A DNA stretch of 64,000 bases from Streptomyces sp. ISL-100. GTDB taxonomy: Bacteria; Actinomycetota; Actinomycetes; Streptomycetales; Streptomycetaceae. The stretch covers positions 60,736 to 124,735 of the forward strand of contig NZ_JAGGOK010000038.1 of the NCBI RefSeq assembly GCF_018614615.1, given 5' to 3'. Position numbers and translations under genes: made by a program. The notes under the pieces are model-generated. The model saw nothing but the letters and a program-made list of their open reading frames with translations, was not told the origin of the DNA and did not search any database. Shown piece by piece: positions 34,378 to 43,435 of the stretch. The first letter of the stretch is position 1. Every line of letters begins with the position of its first letter.

Positions 34378-35496
34378 TTAGGCCTCCGAAGGGGCGAGGC
34401 GCTTGAGCTCCGCCTCGGTCGACTTGAGCAGGTCGTTCCAGGACGCCTCGAACTTGTCGACGCCCTCGTCCTCGAGGAGCTGCACCACGTCGTTGTACGA
34501 GATCCCGAGCTTCTCGACGGCGTCGAGGTCGGCGCGCGCCTGCTCGTACGTACCGGCGATGGTGTTACCCGTGATCTTGCCGTGGTCGGCGGTCGCTTCG
34601 AGGGTCGCCTCGGGCATGGTGTTCACCGTGCCGGGGGCCACGAGGTCCTCGACGTACAGCGTGTCCTTGTACGACGGGTCCTTGACGCCGGTCGAGGCCC
34701 ACAGCGGACGCTGCTTGTTGGCCTGCGCCTTGTCGAGGGCGGTCCAGCGGTCGCTGCTGAACACCTCTTCGTACGCCTCGTACGCCAGCCGGGCGTTGGC
34801 CAGCGCGGCCTTGCCCTTGAGCGCCTTGGCCTCGTCCGTGCCCAGGGCGTTCAGACGCTTGTCGATCTCGCTGTCCACGCGGGACACGAAGAACGAAGCG
34901 ACCGAGTGGATCTTGGAGAGGTCCAGGCCCGCGGCCTTCGCCTTCTCCAGACCGGCCAGGTAGGCGTCCATGACCTCGCGGTAGCGCTCCAGCGAGAAGA
35001 TCAGCGTCACGTTGACGCTGATGCCGAGACCGATGGTCTCGGTGATCGCCGGGAGACCCGCCTTGGTGGCCGGGATCTTGATCAGGGTGTTCGGACGGTC
35101 CACCAGCCAGGCGAGCTGGCGGGCCTCGGCCGTCGTCGCCTTGGTGTTGTGCGCCAGGCGCGGGTCGACCTCGATCGACACGCGGCCGTCCTGGCCGCCG
35201 GTCGCGTCGTACACCGGCCGCAGGATGTCGGCGGCGTCCCTCACGTCAGCCGTCGTGATCATGCGGATGGCTTCTTCGACGGTGACCTCACGGGCGGCGA
35301 GGTCGCTGAGCTGCTGGTCGTAACCGTGGCCCTCCGAGATCGCCTTCTGGAAGATCGACGGGTTGGTCGTGACGCCCACGACGTGCTGCTGGTCGATCAG
35401 CTCGGCGAGGTTGCCGGACGTGATCCGCTGGCGCGAAAGGTCGTCAAGCCAGATCGCGACGCCTTCGTCGGAGAGGCGCTTGAGTGCGTCTGTCAT
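34378..35496 (-). CDS. tal: Transaldolase
   Basis: 372 residues, the long actinobacterial form. It transfers dihydroxyacetone units between sugar phosphates. The signature GVTTNPSIFQKAI (about 41-53) and the Schiff-base Lys in LIKIPATKAGLPAI (about 139) are present, with NVTLIFSLERY and VASFFVSRVDSEID following. The ATG is preceded by a GGAGATG stretch on the reverse strand in the 36-bp gap to tkt. The gap to zwf is only 4 bp. Confidence 0.96.
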   Translation of the reverse strand: MTDALKRLSDEGVAIWLDDLSRQRITSGNLAELIDQQHVVGVTTNPSIFQKAISEGHGYDQQLSDLAAREVTVEEAIRMITTADVRDAADILRPVYDATGGQDGRVSIEVDPRLAHNTKATTAEARQLAWLVDRPNTLIKIPATKAGLPAITETIGLGISVNVTLIFSLERYREVMDAYLAGLEKAKAAGLDLSKIHSVASFFVSRVDSEIDKRLNALGTDEAKALKGKAALANARLAYEAYEEVFSSDRWTALDKAQANKQRPLWASTGVKDPSYKDTLYVEDLVAPGTVNTMPEATLEATADHGKITGNTIAGTYEQARADLDAVEKLGISYNDVVQLLEDEGVDKFEASWNDLLKSTEAELKRLAPSEA

Positions 35497-35532
35497 GAGA
35501 GTTGCATCTCCTACTTGTCGTATATACCGGCG

Positions 35533-37602
35533 TCAGCGCGCTGCGGCAGCCAGGGATTCCCGGGCCGCTGCGGTGACCGCGTCGGCGGTGAAACCGAACT
35601 CCCGGAAGAGGACCTTGGCGTCCGCGGAAGCGCCGAAGTGCTCCAGCGAAACGATGCGGCCGGCCTCGCCGACGTACCGGTACCAGGTCAGGGCAATGCC
35701 CGCCTCGACCGCGACTCGGGCCTTGACGGACGGCGGCAGCACGCTGTCGCGGTACCCCTGGTCCTGCTCCTCGAACCACTCGATCGAGGGCATCGACACC
35801 ACACGGGTCGGAATACCGGCCGCCTGGAGCTGCTCGCGCGCCTCGACGGCGAGCTGCACCTCGGAACCGGTGCCGATCAGCACGACCTGCGGCTGACCGC
35901 CCTCGGCCTCGAGAAGGACGTAACCGCCGCGCGCGGCATCCTCGTTCGCCTCGTACGTCGGCACGCCCTGGCGGGTCAGCGCCAGACCGTGCGGAGCGTC
36001 GTGGCGCCGGAGGATCTCGCGCCAGGCGATCGCCGTCTCGTTGGCGTCGGCCGGGCGGACCATGTTCAGACCGGGGATGGCACGCAGGGCGGCCATGTGC
36101 TCGACCGGCTGGTGCGTCGGGCCGTCCTCGCCCAGACCGATGGAGTCGTGCGTCCAGACGTACGTCACGGGCAGCTTCATCAGCGCGGCGAGGCGGACGG
36201 CGGGGCGCATGTAGTCGGAGAACACCAGGAAGGTGCCGCCGTAGATGCGGGTGTTGCCGTGCAGCGCGATGCCGTTCATCGTCGAGCCCATGGCGTGCTC
36301 GCGGATGCCGAAGTGGACCGTACGGCCGTACGGGTTCGCCTCGGGCAGCGGGTTGTCGGCCGGCAGGAACGACGACGTCTTGTCGATCGTCGTGTTGTTC
36401 GAGCCTGCGAGGTCGGCGGAGCCGCCCCACAGCTCGGGGATGACCGCGCCGAGAGCCTGGAGGACCTTGCCGGAGGCGGCACGGGTCGCGACGGCCTTGC
36501 CGGCCTCGAAGACGGGAAGCGACTTCTCCCAGCCCTCGGGCAGCTCGCCCGCGGCGATGCGGTCGAACGTGGCGGCGCGCTCGGCGTTGGCGTTGCGCCA
36601 CTCCTGGAACTTCTTGTCCCAGGCAGCATGCTCCTCACGGCCGCGCTCGGCCGCCTTGCGCACGTGCGCGAAGACGTCGTCGTCGACCTGGAAGTGCTGC
36701 TCCGGGTCGAAGCCCAGCACGCGCTTGGTGGCCGCGATCTCGTCCTCACCGAGCGCCGAGCCGTGCGATGCCTCGGTGCCCTGGGCGTTCGGGGCGGGCC
36801 AGGCGATGATCGTGCGCGCCGCGATGATCGACGGGCGCTCGGTCTCGTCCTGCGCGGCCTTCAGGGCTGTGTACAGGGCCTTGACGTCGAAGTCGCCGTT
36901 GGCAGTTTGCTCGATGCGCTGGACGTGCCAGCCGTACGCCTCGTACCGCTTCAGTACGTCCTCGGAGAAGGCGGTCTCGGTGTCGCCCTCGATCGAGATG
37001 TGGTTGTCGTCGTACAGAGCGACGATGCTGCCGAGCTTCTGGTGGCCCGCGAGCGAGGACGCCTCGGCCGAGATGCCCTCCTCCAGGTCGCCGTCGGAGA
37101 CGATGGACCAGATGGTGTGGTCGAACGGGGAGGTGCCCGGGGCGGCCTCCGGGTCGAACAGACCACGCTCGTAGCGGGCGGCCATCGCCATGCCCACGGC
37201 GTTGGCGATGCCCTGGCCCAGCGGGCCGGTCGTCGTCTCCACACCGGTCGTGTGCCCGTGCTCGGGGTGACCCGGCGTCAGGCTGCCCCAGGTGCGGAAC
37301 GCCTTCAGGTCGTCCAGCTCCAGGCCGTAGCCGGCCATGTAGAGCTGGATGTAGAGCGTCAGGCTGGAGTGACCGGGAGAGAGGACGAAACGGTCGCGAC
37401 CGGTCCAGTTGGCGTCACTGGGGTCGTGCCGCATCAGCTTCTGGAACAGTACATACGCGGCCGGGGCGAGGCTCATGGCCGTACCAGGGTGGCCGTTGCC
37501 GACCTTCTGTACGGAATCCATGGCCAGGACGCGGACGGTATCGACAGCCCGCTGGTCCAATTCGGTCCACTCGAGATCTGTGGTGGTCGGCTTGGTGCTC
37601 AC
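35533..37602 (-). CDS. tkt: Transketolase
   Basis: 689 residues. It is a thiamine-diphosphate enzyme transferring two-carbon units in the pentose phosphate pathway. N-terminal motifs are GNGHPGTAMSLAP (about 37), LSPGHSSLTLYIQLY and GPLGQGIANAVGMA. The ThDP site GDLEEGISAEASSLAGH is followed by IALYDDNHISIEG. The pyrimidine domain has FGIREHAMGSTMNGIALHG, and HDSIGLGEDGPTHQPVEHM is the transketolase signature. The GTG start at 37602 opens MSTKPTTTDLEW. It is the first gene of the reverse pentose phosphate operon and diverges from ctaB. Confidence 0.97.
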   Translation of the reverse strand: MSTKPTTTDLEWTELDQRAVDTVRVLAMDSVQKVGNGHPGTAMSLAPAAYVLFQKLMRHDPSDANWTGRDRFVLSPGHSSLTLYIQLYMAGYGLELDDLKAFRTWGSLTPGHPEHGHTTGVETTTGPLGQGIANAVGMAMAARYERGLFDPEAAPGTSPFDHTIWSIVSDGDLEEGISAEASSLAGHQKLGSIVALYDDNHISIEGDTETAFSEDVLKRYEAYGWHVQRIEQTANGDFDVKALYTALKAAQDETERPSIIAARTIIAWPAPNAQGTEASHGSALGEDEIAATKRVLGFDPEQHFQVDDDVFAHVRKAAERGREEHAAWDKKFQEWRNANAERAATFDRIAAGELPEGWEKSLPVFEAGKAVATRAASGKVLQALGAVIPELWGGSADLAGSNNTTIDKTSSFLPADNPLPEANPYGRTVHFGIREHAMGSTMNGIALHGNTRIYGGTFLVFSDYMRPAVRLAALMKLPVTYVWTHDSIGLGEDGPTHQPVEHMAALRAIPGLNMVRPADANETAIAWREILRRHDAPHGLALTRQGVPTYEANEDAARGGYVLLEAEGGQPQVVLIGTGSEVQLAVEAREQLQAAGIPTRVVSMPSIEWFEEQDQGYRDSVLPPSVKARVAVEAGIALTWYRYVGEAGRIVSLEHFGASADAKVLFREFGFTADAVTAAARESLAAAAR

Positions 37603-37939
37603 CCTGAGTCAGGGCTCCTCTCCACATGTCGAATCCCGGCGACTGGTAGCGCACCGGGCGTAGTCGAGCCTACCCCCGCGAGAACGCGCTTCTTTTCGAG
37701 TCCAGGGCTTGGACGGCCCTGGATAAAAGCGGACACAGCCCAGCGTGCGGGCGGGTGAAGGACTTCGCCTCCTGGTGTCCACCTTCGTATGTACGGACGC
37801 CGTCCCGGCGGTGCTCAACACGACCGGACCCCGGCGGAGATCGGCGTCTGGGCAACGTCTAGAGTGGCGTGGTACGCGCAAGTCTTTACCGGGCCTTCAC
37901 GTCCGGATGCTTGCTGGAATTTCTCTGTCAGGGGTGTGC
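37603..37939. promoter_or_regulatory. tkt-ctaB divergent intergenic region with an 8-bp inverted repeat
   Basis: This 337-bp gap must carry promoters for both operons. TCCAGGGC (37701-37708) and GCCCTGGA (37716-37723) form a perfect inverted repeat with a 7-nt spacer, about 100 bp before tkt. TAGAGT at 37860-37865 is a possible -10 box toward ctaB, but I see no good -35. An open frame runs through the gap toward ctaB but has no start with a ribosome site and no recognisable content. Confidence 0.5.
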
Positions 37940-38887
37940 GTGACGGCCGTCGAGTCCCGACCCGCAGGGGTCGCCTTGACTCCCAGCCCGGGGGGCCATC
38001 GGCCATTCGGAGCCCGGATCAAAGCGTTCGTGGCACTGACCAAGCCTCGGATCATCGAACTGCTGCTGATCACCACTGTCCCGGTGATGTTCCTGGCCGA
38101 GCAGGGTGTGCCCGATTTGTGGCTGGTCCTGGTGACCTGCCTCGGTGGCTACCTGTCGGCCGGCGGCGCCAACGCGCTGAACATGTACATCGACCGCGAC
38201 ATCGACGCGCTGATGGACCGTACGTCGCAGCGTCCACTGGTCACCGGCATGGTGAGCCCCGCCGAATGCCTCGTCTTCGGCATCAGCCTGGCCGTGATCT
38301 CGACGCTCTGGTTCGGACTGCTGGTCAACTGGCTGTCCGCCGCACTGTCGCTCGGAGCGCTCCTTTTCTACGTCGTCGTCTACACGATGATCCTCAAGCG
38401 GCGCACCGCGCAGAACATCGTCTGGGGCGGCATCGCGGGCTGCCTGCCGGTCCTCATCGGCTGGTCCGCCGTCACCAACTCGATGTCCTGGGCCGCCGTC
38501 GTCCTCTTCATGGTCATCTTCTTCTGGACGCCGCCGCACTACTGGCCGCTGTCGATGAAGGTGAAGGAGGACTACGCGCGCGTGGGCGTCCCCATGCTTC
38601 CCGTCATCGCCACCAACACGGTCGTGGCCCGCCAGATCGTCGCGTACAGCTGGGTCATGGTCGGCGTCTCACTGCTGCTGACTCCGCTGGGTTACACCGG
38701 CTGGTTCTACACGACGGTCGCCGTCGTGGCCGGCGGCTGGTGGCTCAAGGAGGCGCACGGGCTCCAGTCCCGGGCGAAGTCCGGTGTGACCGGCGCCAAG
38801 CTCAAGGAGATGCGGCTGTTCCACTGGTCGATCACCTATGTCTCGCTGCTCTTCGTCGCGGTCGCGGTGGACCCCTTCCTGCGCTAG
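37940..38887 (+). CDS. ctaB: Heme O synthase (protoheme IX farnesyltransferase)
   Basis: 315 residues, about nine membrane helices of the UbiA prenyltransferase fold. It adds a farnesyl group to heme B, giving heme O for cytochrome oxidase. The first Asp-rich motif is NMYIDRDIDALMDRTSQRPL (about 85-104) and the second is YWPLSMKVKEDYARVGVPML (about 202-221). LTKPRIIELLLIT near residue 33 is the usual N-terminal start of the domain. I chose GTG at 37940, 4-5 nt after AGGGGT; upstream codons of the same frame are not conserved. The next enzyme, CtaA, is encoded 1.5 kb away on the other strand. Confidence 0.95.
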   Translation: MTAVESRPAGVALTPSPGGHRPFGARIKAFVALTKPRIIELLLITTVPVMFLAEQGVPDLWLVLVTCLGGYLSAGGANALNMYIDRDIDALMDRTSQRPLVTGMVSPAECLVFGISLAVISTLWFGLLVNWLSAALSLGALLFYVVVYTMILKRRTAQNIVWGGIAGCLPVLIGWSAVTNSMSWAAVVLFMVIFFWTPPHYWPLSMKVKEDYARVGVPMLPVIATNTVVARQIVAYSWVMVGVSLLLTPLGYTGWFYTTVAVVAGGWWLKEAHGLQSRAKSGVTGAKLKEMRLFHWSITYVSLLFVAVAVDPFLR

Positions 38888-38934
38888 ACCGCCTGCTATG
38901 GACCGCCGTTCTACTGGTGGGTAGCATCGTTCTC

Positions 38935-39255
38935 ATGGCAGACACGAAGCAGGCAGAGCGCAAGGTGGCGAAGCTCGCCAAGCAGATAACCGCCTTCGCC
39001 AAGCAGCACGGCGGCGCCGAGGGACAGCTCGCCTACCTCGGACAGAGGGGTACGCGCATCGTGCTCGTCGGTGAGGACGGTGGCTGGGGCGATCTGGTGG
39101 CCCCCACGCACGCCGTCGCGCAGAGTGCCGCGGAGAAGGCCGGGATCACGCTCCACGAGTCCTTCGACGGCGACTTCGCGGCCAAGGTGCGCACCGGACC
39201 GTACGAGTGGAGCCGGATGGCCGGTATCCAGATCGGCGGTCCGTCGAACGGCTAG
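38935..39255 (+). CDS. Small conserved-looking protein of unknown function
   Basis: 106 residues. A basic amphipathic helix (ADTKQAERKVAKLAKQITAF) is followed by a Gly-rich stretch (RIVLVGEDGGWGDLVAPTHA) and an alternating sequence ending YEWSRMAGIQIGG. There are no membrane helices, signal or cysteines. The ATG at 38935 has only a weak GTGGG upstream. It begins 47 bp after ctaB and may share its transcript. I do not recognise a family; the clean codon bias supports a real gene. Confidence 0.75.
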   Translation: MADTKQAERKVAKLAKQITAFAKQHGGAEGQLAYLGQRGTRIVLVGEDGGWGDLVAPTHAVAQSAAEKAGITLHESFDGDFAAKVRTGPYEWSRMAGIQIGGPSNG

Positions 39256-39330
39256 CGGCACTCAAGCAACACCTGACGCGGGGGTCACCCGTTAGAGCCT
39301 GTGGAAGTACGTCCACCACAGGAGCCCCGG

Positions 39331-40440
39331 ATGATCGAAACGCCTTCCCTGGTGGACCAGTACTGCCATGGAGTCCTCCGTACGGAGCTTGGCCTCGGCA
39401 CGTTCGAGACCTACCTCGCCAGGACCCCCGCGCCCCCCGCGCCCGGCACCACGTTCTTCGACACCCAGACGGGCTTCGCCGTACGCCGCTGGTGCCCGCC
39501 CCTCCTCGGCCTCGAACCGCACTGCCCGCCTGCCCGCTATCTCGCGCGCCGCAGGGAACTGGGCGTACTGGAGACCGGTCGGCGGCTGCTCAGGGGCAGC
39601 GGGATTTCCACCTATCTGGTGGACACCGGGCTGCCGGGCGACCTCACGGGGCCGGGTGAGATCGCGGCAGCCGGCGCGGCCCAGGCGCGGGAGATCGTAC
39701 GGCTGGAACTGCTCGCCGAGCAGGTCGCCGACACTTCGGGCACCGTCGACAGCTTCCTCGCCAATCTCGCCGAGGCCGTGCACAGCGCGGCAGGATCCGC
39801 CGTGGCCTTCACCTCCGTGGCAGGCGTACGGCAGGGACTCGCCCTCGCGCCGCATCCGCCGGGACCCGGCGAGGTGCGCGGGGCGGTGGGGCGCTGGCTG
39901 GGAGGACGCCGGGCCGGCGGCAAGCTGTCCGACCCCGTGGTGCTGCGCCATCTGCTGTGGATCGCCGTCGCCTCCGGGCTGCCCCTGCAACTCCAGGCCG
40001 GGACTGCGGGTCCCGGGCTGCGCATCGACCGTACGGATCCGATGCTGCTCACCGACTTCGCCGCCGCGACGGCCGGACTCGGCACGGATCTGGTGCTGCT
40101 GCACGGCTATCCGTACCACCGTCACGCCGCACATCTGGCGAGCGTCTTCCCGCACGTGTACGCCGACCTCGGCCCCGCACTCGCGCACACCGGGGCGCGG
40201 GCGGCGGCCGTACTCGCGGAGATCCTGGAGCTCGCGCCCTTCGGCAAGCTGCTCTTCTCCAGCGGCGCGCGCGGCCTGCCGGAACTGCATGTGGTGGGCG
40301 CGCGGCTGTTCCGCGAGGCGCTGAGCAGGGTGCTCGGCGGGTGGGTCGGCGACGGGGCTTGGTCGCGGGTGGACGCCGAGCGGGTCGCCGGGATGATCGC
40401 GGCGGGCAATGCCCGCCGCGTCTACGGACTGACCGAGTGA
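39331..40440 (+). CDS. Amidohydrolase-superfamily-like protein, key metal ligands replaced
   Basis: 369 residues. The layout resembles the amidohydrolase_2 group: an N-terminal VDQYCHGVLRTEL where HxH metal ligands are expected (the first His is Tyr here), a central DLVLLHGYPYHRHAAHLASVF, VYADLGPALAHTG, and a C-terminal KLLFSSGARGLPELH where an Asp ligand normally sits in an SDA-type motif. The loss of two ligands suggests it is inactive or uses another chemistry. ATG at 39331 follows GGAGCC by 4 nt. It converges on ctaA, with only 3 bp between stop codons. Assignment is by pattern and is moderately sure. Confidence 0.65.
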   Translation: MIETPSLVDQYCHGVLRTELGLGTFETYLARTPAPPAPGTTFFDTQTGFAVRRWCPPLLGLEPHCPPARYLARRRELGVLETGRRLLRGSGISTYLVDTGLPGDLTGPGEIAAAGAAQAREIVRLELLAEQVADTSGTVDSFLANLAEAVHSAAGSAVAFTSVAGVRQGLALAPHPPGPGEVRGAVGRWLGGRRAGGKLSDPVVLRHLLWIAVASGLPLQLQAGTAGPGLRIDRTDPMLLTDFAAATAGLGTDLVLLHGYPYHRHAAHLASVFPHVYADLGPALAHTGARAAAVLAEILELAPFGKLLFSSGARGLPELHVVGARLFREALSRVLGGWVGDGAWSRVDAERVAGMIAAGNARRVYGLTE

Positions 40441-40443
40441 CTG

Positions 40444-41421
40444 TCAGACGGTGGCGGACACCGCCGTTGAGCCTGGCTGGGCGGGAAGCGAAGCCGGGGC
40501 TTCGAGCGGGCGCTCGCGCAGGCTGAGCGCCAGGCGCAGTACCGCGATCCACATCAGGGAGGAGCCGAGCATGTGGATGCCGACCAGGATCTCGGGGACC
40601 CCGGTGAAGAACTGGACGTAACCGATGCCGCCCTGCGCGAGCAGGACGATCAGCAGGACGCGGGCGCGCGCCCGGGTGTCGTCCGGGGCGTCCACCACGC
40701 GAAGCACGAACCACATGGCGATGGCCAGCGCGCAGACGACCCAGGCGGCCACGGCGTGCACGTGGGCGGCGTCGATCCAGTCCCACGGCATGCGCGGTAC
40801 GTCGCTGCTGTCACCGGCGTGCTTGCCCGAGCCGGTCACCGCCGTACCCAGGGCGATCAGGAGCCCCGAGGTGATGGCGATCGCCCAGGACAGCTTGCGG
40901 ACGGGGCGCGGGACGCGCGGCCGGGGGGTGGTGTCGCCCTCACGGGTGCGCTGCCAGGTGACCACGGCGACCGTGAGCAGGGCGTTGGCGAGGAGGAAGT
41001 GACCGGCGACGGTCCACGGGTTGAGTCCCGCCCAGACGGTGATGCCGCCGAGGACGGCGTTGCCCATCACGATCCAGAACTGAAGCCAGCCGAGACGGGT
41101 GAGGCTGCGCCGCCACGGCTTCGTGGACCTGGCCGCGATGATCGCCCAGCCGACCGCGGCCGACAGAACATACGTCAGCATGCGGTTGCCGAATTCGATC
41201 GCGCCGTTGATGCCCTGTTCGGGCGTCGCGAAGAGGCTGTCGTCGGTGCACTTGGGCCAGGTGTCGCAGCCGAGGCCGGAGCTGGTCAGCCGTACCGCGC
41301 CGCCCGTGACGATGATGAAGACGCTCATCACGACGGCGGAGAGCGCGGCGCGCTGGAGCGTACGGGGGGTGGGCGTCCAGCGCCGCGCGATGAGGGCGAG
41401 GGGGGTCAACACGGGAACCAT
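40444..41421 (-). CDS. ctaA: Heme A synthase (COX15/CtaA)
   Basis: 325 residues with about eight helices. It converts heme O to heme A for aa3-type oxidase, using conserved His ligands in the helices: FGNRMLTYVLSA-type region near 70, VAGHFLLANALL (about 128), DAAHVHAVAAWVV (about 215) and VGIHMLGSSLMW (about 280). The GCDTWPKC segment gives the paired extracytoplasmic Cys found in many bacterial CtaA proteins. I chose ATG at 41421 (MVPVLTPLALIARRW); the frame extends further upstream into the permease gene without family similarity, and no strong ribosome site is visible. Its partner enzyme is CtaB at 37940. Confidence 0.93.
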   Translation of the reverse strand: MVPVLTPLALIARRWTPTPRTLQRAALSAVVMSVFIIVTGGAVRLTSSGLGCDTWPKCTDDSLFATPEQGINGAIEFGNRMLTYVLSAAVGWAIIAARSTKPWRRSLTRLGWLQFWIVMGNAVLGGITVWAGLNPWTVAGHFLLANALLTVAVVTWQRTREGDTTPRPRVPRPVRKLSWAIAITSGLLIALGTAVTGSGKHAGDSSDVPRMPWDWIDAAHVHAVAAWVVCALAIAMWFVLRVVDAPDDTRARARVLLIVLLAQGGIGYVQFFTGVPEILVGIHMLGSSLMWIAVLRLALSLRERPLEAPASLPAQPGSTAVSATV

Positions 41422-41474
41422 CGTAGGACGGGGCTTGTGCAGGAATTCACGAGGGGGGCGGAACGGGGTGTTTC

Positions 41475-42238
41475 TCACTCCCAGCGGAAGAAACGGGCCG
41501 CCGCGCCCAGCCCCAGGACCGCCCACACCGCGAGGATTCCGAGATTGCTCCAGGGGATGGCCGCGCCGTGCTGGAGTACCTCGCGCAGGCCGTCCGAGAG
41601 GGCCGAGATCGGGAGCAGGCCGAGGACGGACTGCACAGCCTCCGGGTACTTGTCGAGCGGCACGATTACGCCGCCGCCCACCAGCAGCAGCAGGAAGACC
41701 AGGTTGGCGGCGGCCAGCGTCGCCTCGGCCTTGAGCGTGCCGGCCATCAGCAGGCCGAGGCCGGAGAAGGCCGCCGTACCGAGGACGAGCAGGAGGAACA
41801 CCGCGAACGGGTTGCCGTGCGGGGACCAGCCGAGGCCGAAGGCGATCACCGTGAGAAGGGCCACCTGGAGAACCTCGGTGACGAGCACCGACAGCGTCTT
41901 CGCTGTCATCAGCGCCCAGCGGGGCAGCGGAGAGGTGCCCAGCAGCTTCAGCACGCCGTACCGGCGCTCGAAGCCGGTCGCGATGGCCTGCCCGGTGAAG
42001 GCGGTGGACATGACCGCCAGCGCGAGGATGCCGGGCGCGAGGAAATCGACGGACTTGCCGGCGCCTGTGTCGATGATGTCGACCGCCGAGAACAGCACCA
42101 GCAGCAGCGCCGGGATGATCACCGTCAGCAGCAGCTGCTCACCATTGCGCAGCAGCATCTTCGTTTCGAAGGCCGTCTGCGCCGCGATCATCCGGGGGAG
42201 CGGGGCGGCTCCGGGCCGGGGCGTGTAAGTACCGATGC

Positions 42239-42242
<4 letters not shown>
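41475..42242 (-). CDS. ABC-2 type transporter permease
   Basis: 255 residues with six predicted helices. It is an ABC-2 exporter permease: the N-terminal amphipathic ETKMLLRNGEQLLLT precedes the first helix, and the conserved coupling stretch is TGFERRYGVLKLLGTSPLPR (about 89-108). The C-terminal signature GGGVIVPLDKYPEAVQSVLG and LPISALSDGLREVL are typical of drug or lipid exporters. The ATG overlaps the stop of the ATPase gene by 4 nt. The substrate is unknown; the location beside ctaA is common in actinobacteria, as I recall, which might suggest a role in cytochrome assembly (weak inference). Confidence 0.9.
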
Positions 42243-43174
<932 letters not shown>

Positions 43175-43187
43175 GCCAGGAAGTCTA
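43175..43187 (-). promoter_or_regulatory. TAGACT -10 box of a probable leaderless promoter for the ABC operon
   Basis: Read on the reverse strand, TAGACT (43187-43182) stands 7 nt before the ATG, the spacing expected when transcription starts at the start codon. There is no ribosome site. No convincing -35 box is seen at 17-18 bp. Confidence 0.5.
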
Positions 43188-43348
43188 GAGAGGGCGCCGG
43201 TGCCGGTAGGCCGGGGGCTCCGGTCAACGGCGGAAAGCCGCTGGTCAAGTCGGCCGGAGTGACCGAAAGGTCTGTTCTGTTCCTGCGTCGTCCGTCATCG
43301 GTGAGGGTCCGCCCGCGTCCGTCGGTTTGATCATTTCCGCAGGTCAAG

Positions 43349-43362
43349 TTAGGTGTGCCTAA
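43349..43362. promoter_or_regulatory. TTAGG-N4-CCTAA, candidate IdeR/DmdR1 iron box
   Basis: TTAGGTGTGCCTAA is a perfect inverted repeat with the arm sequence and spacing of the inner half of the actinobacterial iron box; the preceding five bases TCAAG match the remaining TTAGG at three positions. It lies in the 260-bp gap between the divergent ABC operon and sufR, about 73 bp upstream of the sufR start. Iron control of an Fe-S assembly operon would be sensible, but the position is far from the core promoter. Confidence 0.5.
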
Positions 43363-43398
43363 GTGATGCAGCCCACCGGGGCTTGATCAGGACGCGGG

Positions 43399-43435
43399 TT
43401 GTCACGCTCTGAGGAATTACGCAACAATGGCGTTG
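43399..43435 (+). promoter_or_regulatory. sufR leaderless promoter with SufR operator CAAC-N6-GTTG
   Basis: TTGTCA (43399-43404) and AACAAT (43423-43428), 18 bp apart, form a plausible promoter whose start point would be the G of the GTG at 43435, giving a leaderless message; no ribosome site is present. CAACAATGGCGTTG (43422-43435) overlaps the -10 box and the start codon and fits the CAAC-N6-GTTG palindrome that I recall for Streptomyces SufR. Repression by occlusion is therefore expected. Confidence 0.8.

Noticed and set aside
34360..37758. A continuous plus-strand open frame of more than 1100 codons opposite tal and tkt
   Set aside because: It is antisense to well-supported genes, has low-complexity Val/Arg/Gly content and arises from GC-rich third positions.
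37745..37939. Upstream extension of CtaB by 65 codons
   Set aside because: No ribosome site, not hydrophobic, and it would push the family's N-terminus far beyond its usual length.
43399..43434. TTG start that would extend SufR by 12 residues
   Set aside because: These bases form the -35 box, the -10 box and the operator; the GTG at 43435 fits the leaderless start.
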